DNA of 41,006 nt from Deltaproteobacteria bacterium (GTDB lineage Bacteria > Myxococcota_A > Polyangia > Polyangiales > B10-G4): NCBI GenBank assembly GCA_003647065.1, contig QMMC01000007.1, positions 1-41,006 of the forward strand, in the 5' to 3' direction. The stretch's first letter is position 1. Every line of letters begins with the position of its first letter. The notes below the pieces were generated by a model, which did not search any database, was not told where the DNA came from, and saw only the letters and a list, made by a program, of their open reading frames with translations. Both the position numbers and the translations under genes were made by a program. Shown here piece by piece: positions 7,366 through 17,059 of this stretch.

Positions 7366-9231
7366 ATGCTTCGCCTGAAGCTCAGCCTGACGGTCGCGGC
7401 ATTGTCGCTGACAATCGGTTGCGCAGACGACGTGTCGCCTCCGGCCGACTCCGGTGCGCCGGACAGTGGATCCGTTGATGGAGGTATGGAGGACGCGACT
7501 CTGGGGGCGACACCGGACCCCCCGGCCCTTCCCGTACTCACCCCCTGCCCCGCCGGCTGGGCGAGCGTCGACCTAGGCGACGGGTCGCCGGTCACCTGTG
7601 ACCCCTTCCCGTCGCCCCCCGCCGAAAACTGCGGCCCCGGCGAGGCGCACTTCGTGGGAGAAGAAGGATGCGCCGCGATCGGCTCCGCGTGCCCCACCGA
7701 TGGCTGGCCCGCGGACCTGCCCACGGATCGTCCCGTGCTCTACGTGCGCGCCGACGCCGCCCCGGGAGGCGACGGCACGATGGCAACACCCTTCGTCTCC
7801 CTCAACGATGCGATCGGTGTCGCCGTTTCCGGTACGGTCATCGCCGTCGCCCCGGGGCGATACGTCGGTCGCCACTCGGTGACCAATCTCGGCCTGTCGA
7901 TTCGCGGCGCATGTCTCGAGACGATCCTCGAAAGCGACAGCATCTTGCCGGCGGTCGAGATGCTCAACACCACGAGCGAGTTGCGCAACTTGACCATCGT
8001 CGGCGGTGGGTATGGCCTGGAAGCCGTGGACTCGACGGTCGATCTTTCTTTCGTAGAGATCCTCATGGGCCCGGCGCGGCCGGTTTTCGCCGCCGTGGCG
8101 TTGCTCAATACGACCCTGACCGGTGATTCGGTCGTCATCCGTGACCCGCTGGTCAAGGGACTGAGGGCCGGTCGCGATTCGACGGTAGACCTCCGCCGCA
8201 TCGTCATCGAGGGCGAAATGCAAACCGGTGTGGTCGTCTCCGACGCGACCTTTCGTGGCGACTCGATCGTCATTCGCGGCTTTGGTTCGGCCTCGGGGGA
8301 TGGAGAAGGTGTCTTTGTCGTCGGCACGAGCGAACTCACCCTCACGCAATCGGCCATCGTCGATGGGTTCGGCCAGCCGGTTCTCGCCACCGACGACTTC
8401 ACCGTGACCCTCCGTGACTCGCTGGTCCGCGGTCCCCCGGTGACGACCACGGCCGTGGCAGGGGCCATCGCCGTGATTGGAGCCGGGTCCCTCACCCTCG
8501 AACGGGTTTCGATCTCGCAGCTTCGTAATAACGGGATCGTCGCAGCCGTGGGCACCCGCTTTGCGGCGACCGATGTCGTGATCGTCGAAACCGTCGCCCC
8601 GGTGGATACGGGGGTGGGCTATGGGATCGAGCTTGCCGCCGCAGCGACCGCAACCATGGAGCGCGTCTTCATCGACCGCTCCACCGCCCTCGGCCTCCTC
8701 GTCGATGGTCGAGATACGCTGGTCGACGCGACGGACCTCACCATCGCCAGAACGCGTGGCGATCGAATCGGCACTTTCGGCCGCGGCATTCAGGTGCAGC
8801 GCGGAGGCGTCCTGACGTTGAATCGGGCCGAGCTCCGAGACAACCGCGAGGTCGCCATCGCCGTCGCGAGGTTTCGCTCCTCCCTGACCGCCACGGACCT
8901 TCGCCTGGTCGATACGCGGCAGCGACAGTGTGCCGAAGACGGCGGTGAGTGCGCGGCGGCGGGCATCGGTATCGGCGCCTACGAAGAGGGCGCGGTCTCG
9001 GTCGACCGATTCCTCGTCGCCGGCAACTTCCTCGCGGGCGTGCAGATCGCGACCGACGGCAGCCTCGATCTCTCCAACGGCGTCGTCGAACGAAACCCCG
9101 TCGGCGCCAACATTCAAGTGCCGGGCTACGACGTCACGCGCTTGACTACGAACGTCCTCTACCGAGACAACGGCGCAAACCTCGACTCGGCCGAACTGGT
9201 GGTCCCAGCGCCGGACGTCACCGTCCGCTGA
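7366..9231 (+). CDS. Right-handed beta-helix lipoprotein, family copy 1
   Basis: LTIGCADD lipobox, Ser/Asp/Pro linker, Cys motif (CPAGW..CDPFP..CGPGEAHF.GEEGCAAIG..CPTDG), beta-helix coils, conserved C-terminal YRDNGANLDSAEL. Confidence 0.9.
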   Translation: MLRLKLSLTVAALSLTIGCADDVSPPADSGAPDSGSVDGGMEDATLGATPDPPALPVLTPCPAGWASVDLGDGSPVTCDPFPSPPAENCGPGEAHFVGEEGCAAIGSACPTDGWPADLPTDRPVLYVRADAAPGGDGTMATPFVSLNDAIGVAVSGTVIAVAPGRYVGRHSVTNLGLSIRGACLETILESDSILPAVEMLNTTSELRNLTIVGGGYGLEAVDSTVDLSFVEILMGPARPVFAAVALLNTTLTGDSVVIRDPLVKGLRAGRDSTVDLRRIVIEGEMQTGVVVSDATFRGDSIVIRGFGSASGDGEGVFVVGTSELTLTQSAIVDGFGQPVLATDDFTVTLRDSLVRGPPVTTTAVAGAIAVIGAGSLTLERVSISQLRNNGIVAAVGTRFAATDVVIVETVAPVDTGVGYGIELAAAATATMERVFIDRSTALGLLVDGRDTLVDATDLTIARTRGDRIGTFGRGIQVQRGGVLTLNRAELRDNREVAIAVARFRSSLTATDLRLVDTRQRQCAEDGGECAAAGIGIGAYEEGAVSVDRFLVAGNFLAGVQIATDGSLDLSNGVVERNPVGANIQVPGYDVTRLTTNVLYRDNGANLDSAELVVPAPDVTVR

Positions 9232-9275
9232 GCGTCCCCGCTTTGGGATAGTGCCCTCGGCGGTGCGGGCGATCG

Positions 9276-9305
9276 TCGACGCCGACCGGCTCGCCGCGGT
9301 AGCCT
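9276..9305 (+). promoter_or_regulatory. Candidate promoter TCGACG-N18-TAGCCT, 6 nt before GTG 9312
   Basis: Duplicated version of the 7330-7359 promoter. Confidence 0.6.
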
Positions 9306-9311
9306 GTCGCC

Positions 9312-11180
9312 GTGGGGTGTGTGCGCATGAGCGTCGCTGGGGCGGCCCTCTGGCTGATGTTTGGTTGCGCCGACGACATGTTGCCGGCGGTCGACTCGGG
9401 GTCGCCGGACAGCGGCGCGATCGACTCTGGGGTAGTAGAGGACGCGAATCTCGGGACGATGCCGGACCCCCCGCTCCTCCCGGTACTCACTCCCTGTTCT
9501 CCGGGTTGGGTGGCCGTGGATCTGGGCGACGGGTCGCCGGTTACCTGCGACCCGTTTCCTTCGCCCCCCACGGAACCTTGCGGCCCCGGCGAAGCTCAGT
9601 TTCCGGGTGAAGAGGGGTGCGCGGCGATCGGACCCGAGTGCCCCGCTGACGGATGGCCCGCCGAACTGCCGACGGACCGGCCGGTGCTCTACGTGCGCGC
9701 CGACGCCGCCGCCGGAGGCGACGGAACCCTGGCAGCCCCCTTCGTTTCCATCACCGATGCTGTCGACGTCGCCGCGTCCGGTTCGGTCATCGCGGTCGCC
9801 CGTGGGCGATACGTCGGCGCTGTCGACGTGTTTTCCATCGACATCTCGATTCGGGGCGCGTGTCTCGAGACCTTCATCGAGAGTGGCGGCACCGCGGCGG
9901 CGGTCACGATGCGCAGCACGACGAGCGACTTGCGCAACATGAGCCTCGTCGGGCCTTCGAATGGCCTGATCATCTCCGGCGCGACGGTCGACCTCACCTC
10001 CGTGGAGATCGCGCTAGTCGCCACGGACCGCCGCTTCACCGGTGCGACGCTGCGCAACTCGACGCTGACCGGCGAATCGGTGGTGATGCGTGGCCCGATG
10101 CTCAATGCGGTCTTTGCCCACCAGGGCTCGACGATCGGGGTCCGCCGAGCGGTCCTCGAGGGGGCCCGGGAACAGGCCGTCAGCCTCTCGGATTCGATCT
10201 TTCGCGGCGAGTCCTTGGTGATCAATGGCTTTGGTTCGACCTCGGCGGATGGGCAGGGCTTCTACGCCCTCGGCCCGGGCGAAATCACGCTCACGCGGTC
10301 TGCGATCATCAATGGGATCGGTTCTCCGGTGCTGACCGCGGACCCAATCCGCGTGACCTTCCGTAACTCACTGATCCGCGGTCGTCCTACAGCCGAGTTG
10401 ACCCCCGCCGGCGCCCTCGCTGTGATTCGAGGCGGCGTGCTCACCCTGGACCGCGTGTCGATCTCTCGGATGCGAACTAACGCGATCGTGGCCGCGGGGG
10501 CTGCGCGTCTCGAGGCGACCGATGTGTTCATCACCAATACGGTCGGCTCCCTGGACTCGCCCGTCGGGTATGGGATCGAGCTCGCCGAGGCGTCGACGGC
10601 GAGCATGCGCCGCGTCTTCATCGATCGCTCCACCGCGGTGGGCCTCCTCCTCGACAGTCGGGACACGGTGGTCGATGCGACGGATCTCACCATCGTTCAC
10701 ACGCGTGGTGATGGGGGCGGGACCTTCGGCCGCGCCATCCAGGTCCAGCGCGGGGGCGTCCTGACGTTGAATCGGGCCGATCTCCGAGACAACCGAGAGG
10801 TAGCCATCTCCGTCGCGAGGACTAGCTCCTCCCTGACCGCCACGAACCTTCGCCTCGTCGATACGCGGCAGCGCCAGTGCGCCGAAGACGGCACGGAGTG
10901 CGCCGCGGCGGGCATCGGCATCGGCGCCTACGAAGAGGGCGCGGTCTCGGTCGACCGATTCCTCGTCGCCGGCAACTTCCTCGCCGGCGTGCAGGTCGCG
11001 ACCGACGGCAGCCTCGACCTCGCCAACGGCGTGGTCGAACGAAACCCCGTCGGGGCGAACATCCAGGTGCCCGGCTATGACGTCACCCGCTTGACCACGA
11101 ACGTGCTCTACCGAGACAACGGCGCAAACCTCGACTCGGCGGAGTTGACGGTGCCGGCGCCGGACGTCGGGATCCGCTGA
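9312..11180 (+). CDS. Right-handed beta-helix lipoprotein, family copy 2
   Basis: Tandem paralog of 7366..9231; GTG start aligns with the ATG of copy 1; WLMFGCADD lipobox. Confidence 0.9.
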   Translation: MGCVRMSVAGAALWLMFGCADDMLPAVDSGSPDSGAIDSGVVEDANLGTMPDPPLLPVLTPCSPGWVAVDLGDGSPVTCDPFPSPPTEPCGPGEAQFPGEEGCAAIGPECPADGWPAELPTDRPVLYVRADAAAGGDGTLAAPFVSITDAVDVAASGSVIAVARGRYVGAVDVFSIDISIRGACLETFIESGGTAAAVTMRSTTSDLRNMSLVGPSNGLIISGATVDLTSVEIALVATDRRFTGATLRNSTLTGESVVMRGPMLNAVFAHQGSTIGVRRAVLEGAREQAVSLSDSIFRGESLVINGFGSTSADGQGFYALGPGEITLTRSAIINGIGSPVLTADPIRVTFRNSLIRGRPTAELTPAGALAVIRGGVLTLDRVSISRMRTNAIVAAGAARLEATDVFITNTVGSLDSPVGYGIELAEASTASMRRVFIDRSTAVGLLLDSRDTVVDATDLTIVHTRGDGGGTFGRAIQVQRGGVLTLNRADLRDNREVAISVARTSSSLTATNLRLVDTRQRQCAEDGTECAAAGIGIGAYEEGAVSVDRFLVAGNFLAGVQVATDGSLDLANGVVERNPVGANIQVPGYDVTRLTTNVLYRDNGANLDSAELTVPAPDVGIR

Positions 11181-11375
11181 TGGTTGGGCCCTTGGGCCCG
11201 AGACACCGTCGCCCGAGTGGAGGGGCGGGCGATGAGCTCCAGGTGTCCCGTGCATGTCGCATGGGTGGCCGAGCGACCGGCCACCGGAGGAGCCGCCGGC
11301 GCCCGTAAATACACCAGAACCTCGGCCCGGCTGGCGGGCACCAATATTGCGCAGCGCGGGGGCGAAGGACCCGCC

Positions 11376-12551
11376 ATGACCCGCACCCACGCTACTCGCC
11401 CCACCGCTTTGGCCGCTCTGCTGGCCCTGCTGGCCCCACTGGCCTTCGGTTGCGCCGCCGACGTGGACAATGCCGACCCCGAGCTCGCCTTCGCCACCGG
11501 GAAGGCCGACTTCGACGAGGCGCGGCCAGTGGCCTACGGAGAATCCATCGGCGGGTCGGTGAGCGGTCACGCATTCAGCCTCTTTTCGCTGTCCGCCGAC
11601 GCTGGGGACCGCTTCGAGCTCCAGGTGAGCCGTACGGCCGGCGACTTCGACCCGCGCTCCGTCATCTACGACTCGGGCTTGAGCCCCATCGCCCACGTCA
11701 CGGGGAGCTTCGAGGCCACCGCCGACGGGAATCGCAAGGCCTTCGAGGCCGGTGACGACGCGGCGCGTCTCTTCGTGGTGGTTCGGGCGGACCGCTACCG
11801 CGGCGCCGGCGACTTCGAGCTGACGGTGACCTGCCTCGGCGGCCCCTGCGCCGGTACCACTCCGGTCGCCGCGACCGAGGCGGAGAGCGTCGCTGGGTGT
11901 ATTGGCCGCGCCCGACTCTGCGCATTTGCTCAGCTCGACACGGTGCCCGCCGGTGACCACCTGGCTGCATCTAACGTCGTCGAGAACTGCCTCGACGCCG
12001 ATCCCGAATGCTCGCCGATGACGTGTGAGGTCTCCTCCGGCGGGGATGTCACGCCGCGCGACCTCTGCGATTCCCTGGCCGAGTCGGTCGCGTTCTACGC
12101 CGGCGAGAACGCGGCCTGCCGTTCCGAATACGAGGGCTGCATGGAGAGCTGCACCTACGCCGAGGGCTACAGCACCTACCTCGACCTCGAAGACGACGAG
12201 TTCGAGTTCTGGATGACCGTCGAAGCCGTCTGCTCAAACAATCCCTTCGGTGCGTCTTGCGACGAGGTCGCCCGGGGCCACGAGAGCTGCGGAGGTGCCG
12301 AGTTCCGGTACGTCGGTGGCACCGAGACCATGAATACCTGCGTCGCCACCTGGCGCGCGACCGATGGGGCCTGGCTGGAGTACGAAGACGACAACCTCGA
12401 CTGCTACTTCGTCTGCGACGAGGTCGACGCCGCCTGCATGACGACCTGTGAAGCGGGACCCGCCGGCGACTTCGCTGACTGCTTCCAGCAGTGCACGACC
12501 GAGCATCCGCTGATCATCGACGGTGACGACTACGCGATGTGTGACTTCTGA
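11376..12551 (+). CDS. Cys-rich lipoprotein, hypothetical
   Basis: MTRTHATRPTALAALLALLAPLAFGCAAD; pre-peptidase-like N-terminal domain (RFELQVSRTAGDFDPRSVIYD) then a Cys-rich C-terminal half; GAAGGA Shine-Dalgarno-like site. Confidence 0.82.
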   Translation: MTRTHATRPTALAALLALLAPLAFGCAADVDNADPELAFATGKADFDEARPVAYGESIGGSVSGHAFSLFSLSADAGDRFELQVSRTAGDFDPRSVIYDSGLSPIAHVTGSFEATADGNRKAFEAGDDAARLFVVVRADRYRGAGDFELTVTCLGGPCAGTTPVAATEAESVAGCIGRARLCAFAQLDTVPAGDHLAASNVVENCLDADPECSPMTCEVSSGGDVTPRDLCDSLAESVAFYAGENAACRSEYEGCMESCTYAEGYSTYLDLEDDEFEFWMTVEAVCSNNPFGASCDEVARGHESCGGAEFRYVGGTETMNTCVATWRATDGAWLEYEDDNLDCYFVCDEVDAACMTTCEAGPAGDFADCFQQCTTEHPLIIDGDDYAMCDF

Positions 12552-14062
12552 GGTCGCCCGGGAAAGAGCCGACGGATCGCCGCCCGGGCCTCGTCGACGG
12601 GTACATTGGGCACGGCGACGCGCGCGCCGCCGCCGGCGATGGCGATGAGGGTAGCGACGCCGTGCCATCGGTCGAAGGGTGACTGCACGATGTTGAGGGC
12701 CTGCATGCGTGACGCCGGGGCCACCACCAAGGAGCGGCGGAAGACCCCTCGCCAGACAGCGAGACCCTCGTGGTCATGGGCCCAGGTGAGCGTGCGCAAG
12801 GTGGCGACGCCCCAGATCGCCCCCAAGAGCGCGATTGCGACCGGTGCGGCGAGAGCCCAGAGCCCGACGGACCCGTAGAGCCCAGCCCCGAGGGCGCTGC
12901 CCAGCAACGCGCCCCGGCTCGCGCTGCGCCGCACGATGCGCGGTGAGGTGCGTGTCCAGTGGTACCGGGAGACATCGGCCTCCGGCAGAACCCGCGGTAA
13001 GAGCGCTGTCAGGGACGCACGCGAGGCGATGGGCACGAACACGTCGGTGCCCTGGGCTTCGGCGGTCTTCGCCTCGGCGCCGGCCCCCATGTCGTCGGTC
13101 CGGAGCTCGGCGAGACCGAGGAGGCGGCGCAGGAGTGTCTGGCGTAGGCGTACGACCTGGATGCGCACCCGCGGCAGCGCATGCACGCGTTTGGTGAAGA
13201 GGCCGTAGCTTCGAGAAAAGACTCCTCGGTCTTCGCGGAGAGTGAATCCGTAAAATCGCATCACGTTGAGGGCCGCCGATCCGACCCATCCGGCGAGTAC
13301 AAAGACCGCCACCACCGTAGCGACGAACACCGCGATCGCGAAGGTGCCCTGGCCGGCGATCGGCGCGAAGAGGCGTCGTCCATGCTCCCACGCCTTCACG
13401 AAAAACGAGAGGTCGTCGTCCGGCATCGCCTGCGAGAGGAAGCCGACGAGGCCGGCGAGGATCAGCCCCGCCCGGTTGTCGGTGAGTCCCCGGAGGATGA
13501 GCGCAAAGACACCAACCGAGAGCAGCGCCGGCGCAGTGCTCGCTCCCTCGCCCGCCGCCTCGATCGGCGCGTGGCCCGGGGACACCGCCCCTCCGAGGGA
13601 CCGCAGCGCATCTCGCAGGGCGTCACCCTGCTCCCGAGTGATCACATCGAGCTTGGCCTCGGCCCCCTCGGTTCCCGAGGTTTGGACGGACACCACGACT
13701 ACCCCCAGAAGTCGATGGAGGGGCCCGGCTTCGAAGGAGAGATCTTGTACCCGGGTGACCGGGATGCGCCGCTGCTGTCGGCGGATGAAACCGCTGTCGA
13801 TGGCGAGCTCTCGGGAGGTGAGCCGGTATCGATAGCGCAGCCACTGGACCACCGGCCCCACCAAAGACATCACCGTGACGAGGGCCATCAACCACAGGGT
13901 CGTGACGACACGTTCGAAGGAGTCTGCCGTCACGGCCTGAAATGCGATGATGGCCAGCCAGAACGCCGTGCGCCGGAGACCGGCGAGGAACGCGAAGAAG
14001 ATCGACGCCGGGTGAAGGCGCCCCTCGAGGATCAACGCGGCGTCGTCGGCTTCAGCGTGCAT
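12530..14062 (-). CDS. PH domain-containing membrane protein, YdbT-like
   Basis: Repeated bPH2-like segments (YRLTSRELAIDSGFIRRQQRRIPVTRVQDLSFEAGPLHRLLGVVVVSVQT; YGFTLREDRGVFSRSYGLFTKRVHALPRVRIQVVRL) with multiple TM stretches. Confidence 0.85.
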   Translation of the reverse strand: MHAEADDAALILEGRLHPASIFFAFLAGLRRTAFWLAIIAFQAVTADSFERVVTTLWLMALVTVMSLVGPVVQWLRYRYRLTSRELAIDSGFIRRQQRRIPVTRVQDLSFEAGPLHRLLGVVVVSVQTSGTEGAEAKLDVITREQGDALRDALRSLGGAVSPGHAPIEAAGEGASTAPALLSVGVFALILRGLTDNRAGLILAGLVGFLSQAMPDDDLSFFVKAWEHGRRLFAPIAGQGTFAIAVFVATVVAVFVLAGWVGSAALNVMRFYGFTLREDRGVFSRSYGLFTKRVHALPRVRIQVVRLRQTLLRRLLGLAELRTDDMGAGAEAKTAEAQGTDVFVPIASRASLTALLPRVLPEADVSRYHWTRTSPRIVRRSASRGALLGSALGAGLYGSVGLWALAAPVAIALLGAIWGVATLRTLTWAHDHEGLAVWRGVFRRSLVVAPASRMQALNIVQSPFDRWHGVATLIAIAGGGARVAVPNVPVDEARAAIRRLFPGRPQKSHIA

Positions 14063-14588
14063 CGTCCGCGATGGCGAGGACCTGGCCGCGCATTTCTTCG
14101 GCCCGAGTCGGCGTGAGCCCGGGGATGCGAAACGTCGCGGCGCGTCCTCCCGAGGTGAATACCGAGAGGCTCGCCAGGCCGAAGAGCCGCTCGAGGGGGC
14201 CGCGGTCCACGTCGAGGTGCTGGAGCCGGGTGATGGGGATCGTCTTTTCCCGGTGGACCAGCACGCCATGGCGAACCCTGAGATTCACAGCGTCGATGGT
14301 GAATTCGAGGCGGCGGTAGCGGAGGCGGGTGGTGACGAGGACCCAGGTGATGCGCAGCGCGCCGAGGACCCCCGCGACGCCTACGATGCCGAGGCCGACC
14401 TCGGGGTTGTCCGCCCACAGGAAGAAGAGCCCCTGGAAAGCGATCATGCCGAAGAGAATCAGGGCGCTCACGATGCCCGAGATGCGCCAGTAGGCGACGA
14501 CCGCCGGCTCGGGTTTCTCCATCGCAGGTCGCGGAACGGTCTCAGAATCTTCGGTTTCCGGGGCCGCCATCGGCGCCGAGTCTCGCAC
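14052..14588 (-). CDS. PH domain-containing protein, YdbS-like
   Basis: RLRYRRLEFTIDAVNLRVRHGVLVHREKTIPITRLQHLDVDRGPLERLFGLASLSVFTSGG; overlaps the YdbT-like gene; start may be ATG at 14570. Confidence 0.83.
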   Translation of the reverse strand: MRDSAPMAAPETEDSETVPRPAMEKPEPAVVAYWRISGIVSALILFGMIAFQGLFFLWADNPEVGLGIVGVAGVLGALRITWVLVTTRLRYRRLEFTIDAVNLRVRHGVLVHREKTIPITRLQHLDVDRGPLERLFGLASLSVFTSGGRAATFRIPGLTPTRAEEMRGQVLAIADDAR

Positions 14589-14615
14589 GAATGTTCTCCG
14601 AGGAGCGGCCCGTGG

Positions 14616-15041
14616 TCACTCCGTCGGGGGACGAGGACCGCCGTAAGCCGGCACCGGTGGCGGTTCGGCTATCGGCTCACCGGGGTCGGCTTCGTTTTGC
14701 TCGTCGCCTTCGTTCACCGGTGGCGGTGGCTCGGGCGGGGGAGGAGGCCCGCCGTAGGCCGGTACCATCAAATCACGATCCACCGGCGGTGGGTTAGGCT
14801 CCGGGTCGGCCTCGTTCTGCTCATCGCCCTGGTCCGCCGGAGGGCCACCGTAGATCTCGGCCCCGCGCGACTGCACGTCGTCGGCGCAGGCTGAGGCCGA
14901 GAGGATCGCCGCAGCGGCTGCCACGTTGCGCACGCCGCGCAGCAGGCTGGGGGTGCGCGCCCCACAGAACGGGCACGACCTCTCTTCGGATCGCACGTGG
15001 CGATGACAGGCGCGGCATGGGTTCAACACGGGGCCAACCAT
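14616..15041 (-). CDS. Short zinc-ribbon / hydrophobic / Pro-rich AYGGP-repeat protein
   Basis: CRACHRHVRSEERSCPFCGA, AAAAAILSASACADD, then two GDEQNEADP...PAYGGP repeats. Confidence 0.72.
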   Translation of the reverse strand: MVGPVLNPCRACHRHVRSEERSCPFCGARTPSLLRGVRNVAAAAAILSASACADDVQSRGAEIYGGPPADQGDEQNEADPEPNPPPVDRDLMVPAYGGPPPPPEPPPPVNEGDEQNEADPGEPIAEPPPVPAYGGPRPPTE

Positions 15042-15084
15042 AGCAGCATCACGTCACCGCCTGCGACGTACCTGGGCTGGCGCA

Positions 15085-16512
15085 TCAAAACCCGAGGGTG
15101 CCCATCGCTTGGTCGTGGACTTGGCGTTGAATTTGCTGGCGGTCCTCGGCGGGCATCGCAGGAGCGGGCCGCGGTTCGTGAGCTTCCTCGGCCTCGGGCT
15201 CGGCATCGTCGCTCCCTTCGGCGGAGGCCGCGGTTCCGACGGTTGGGGGAAGCGAGTTCCGGAGCGACGCCATCGACGAGACCTGGGCTTCCAGCACCTC
15301 GTCACCGTCCAGCGCATATCCGTTGGCCTCCTGCTCGGCTCGTTCGAGCATGGCCCGGGCCTCGGCGACGTTGCCGTTGCGGTTCAGACGGATCGCCTGC
15401 ACCGTGGCCGCGGCCGCCTGCATGCGCGCCGCTTCGCTTTCGAGCTCGGCGTCGCGGCCGCGGGCGATCTCTTCGTCGTCGTCCGATGCCTTGGCTCCGA
15501 GGAAGACCCGTCGCTCGAGGTGTCCGGCTTCGGCGACCGCGTCATCGAAGCCGAGGTGCACGTCCATCAACTCCACCGTCGCTCCGGCACGGCGCCCTTC
15601 GGCGGTCGCGCGCACGATGAGGTCCCGGTGCTCGCCCTCGTGAAGGTCACCGAGGTGAACCTCGACGAAGCCGCCGACGTGCTGGACGTTTTGCCCTACG
15701 ACGTTCTGGATCGTGACTCCCGGCCCCGGCTGCAGACGCACGACGGCGTTCCGACCGAAGACCCGCTGCATGCGCATCACCTCGTCACGGAAGAGCGTCG
15801 CCACCTGCTCGGACTCTTCGACGTAGTGAAACTGCCCGCCGCTCACCTGAGCGACGTCGCCCATCAAGGTCTCGTTGTAGTCGAGGCCGAGGCCGATTGC
15901 CGTCACCGTCATGCCCCGCTCCCCGGCGGCCTGGGCCATGGCGACGATGCCCGCCTCTTCGTTGGGCACTCCGTCGCCGAGCAATACCACCCGGTTCACG
16001 CCGTTCGGCTCGTAGTGAGTCATGAGCTCGGTGAGCCCCGCCTGGAGGCCGCCGGCCATGTCGGTCGTGCCCTGGGCCTCCATTTCGGCGATGCGCGCTC
16101 GGAGTTCGGCGAGGTTGTCTTCGATCACCGTCGACGGCAGCAAGACCTCCGCCGAGCTGTGGAAGGCCACCACGCTGAGTCGGTCACCTTCGCGAAGAAG
16201 ATCGACGATGGTGAGCGCCGCGTCTCGGGCATCTTCGATGGGCTCACCGGCCATGGAGCCCGAGGTGTCGATCACCAGGGCGAGGTTGAGCGGCGGGCGT
16301 CCAGTCCCATCCACGGGCTGGGTGCTGATCCGGATGCGCGCCAGCACCTCACCGTTTTGCCCCGCCGGCACGAAGGCGTTGCCCAGGCTGCCGCTGAGGG
16401 AGATCACCCCCGGATCTTCGTTTTCCGTCGTCGACGTACCGCCGCAGCTCGCCCCGAAAGCGAGCACCGCAACTACCCCGAGCACACCCAGCACCGTCAT
16501 CGTTTTCGTCAT
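15085..16512 (-). CDS. VWA domain lipoprotein
   Basis: VVAVLAFGASCGG lipobox; LNLALVIDTSGSMAGEPIEDAR MIDAS motif; VVLLGDGVPNE. Confidence 0.92.
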   Translation of the reverse strand: MTKTMTVLGVLGVVAVLAFGASCGGTSTTENEDPGVISLSGSLGNAFVPAGQNGEVLARIRISTQPVDGTGRPPLNLALVIDTSGSMAGEPIEDARDAALTIVDLLREGDRLSVVAFHSSAEVLLPSTVIEDNLAELRARIAEMEAQGTTDMAGGLQAGLTELMTHYEPNGVNRVVLLGDGVPNEEAGIVAMAQAAGERGMTVTAIGLGLDYNETLMGDVAQVSGGQFHYVEESEQVATLFRDEVMRMQRVFGRNAVVRLQPGPGVTIQNVVGQNVQHVGGFVEVHLGDLHEGEHRDLIVRATAEGRRAGATVELMDVHLGFDDAVAEAGHLERRVFLGAKASDDDEEIARGRDAELESEAARMQAAAATVQAIRLNRNGNVAEARAMLERAEQEANGYALDGDEVLEAQVSSMASLRNSLPPTVGTAASAEGSDDAEPEAEEAHEPRPAPAMPAEDRQQIQRQVHDQAMGTLGF

Positions 16513-16638
16513 CGAGCCCTCTCCCGCCTCACCGGCTTCTTGCGCTTCTTGCGCGTCCGGTCGGGGCGAAGACGTCTGGCGATTCGAGTCGGTCTAGGAA
16601 AATTCGCCACCGCCCCTGGCGTCGACGAATTCGAGCCT

Positions 16639-17032
16639 TAGGCTCAATCGGTCCTTCGAATCACTCGATCCGGGGGGCGTACGATATGCGATGGATGGGT
16701 CTCAGCCCCGGAATGCTCCGAATTCCCGATGGGAATCGCATCGCTTTCATCCGGGGGTTCGTCTCGTGATCTCGTATCGCGGGGCACCGTGCCCCCCCAA
16801 CTGGAACACCCAGATAGTGGCCCGGCGCCATTTCGAGGCCGGTGTGTCCCTGGGTGCCGGCGCGAGCCGGGGAGACAAGAACGCATGAACGAAACCTGTA
16901 TCGTTGGCCTCTCGACGGAGGTGGGAGCGAGTTAGCTTCCTATGTGAGCCCTGTGCTCCCCGCTCCATCAGGAGAGGCCAGCGCGGAACGTGGGAGGGTG
17001 GTGACATAGGTGTCATCGCCCTCCTTTTTTTT
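16639..17032 (+). ncRNA. Candidate structured non-coding RNA, class unknown
   Basis: Perfect stems by eye: 16722-16727/16731-16736; 16781-16786/16790-16795; 16807-16813/16850-16856 enclosing 16822-16826/16838-16842; 16857-16861/16866-16870 with GCGA loop; 16902-16913/16972-16983 (one GU) enclosing 16924-16929/16961-16966; then a terminator. TAGGCT box at 16639. The 5' end is a guess. Confidence 0.42.
16993..17032 (+). terminator. Intrinsic terminator, 14-bp stem + T8
   Basis: GGAGGGTGGTGACA-tagg-TGTCATCGCCCTCC-TTTTTTTT; fully paired stem with two GU pairs. Confidence 0.88.
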
Positions 17033-17059
17033 CTTCGGTGCGTGCTTACATAGGCCGTC

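Noticed and set aside
11183-11202. GGGCCC-tt-GGGCCC inverted repeat after the second beta-helix gene, as a terminator
   Set aside because: The loop would be too short and no T-tract follows; not called.
10368-11960. Long minus-strand ORF (530 aa) and similar long antisense ORFs (7573-9117, 15109-16641, 19590-21665, 24089-25612, 30391-32061)
   Set aside because: Antisense to well-supported genes, with Arg/Gly/Asp-rich low-complexity translations typical of high-GC shadow ORFs.
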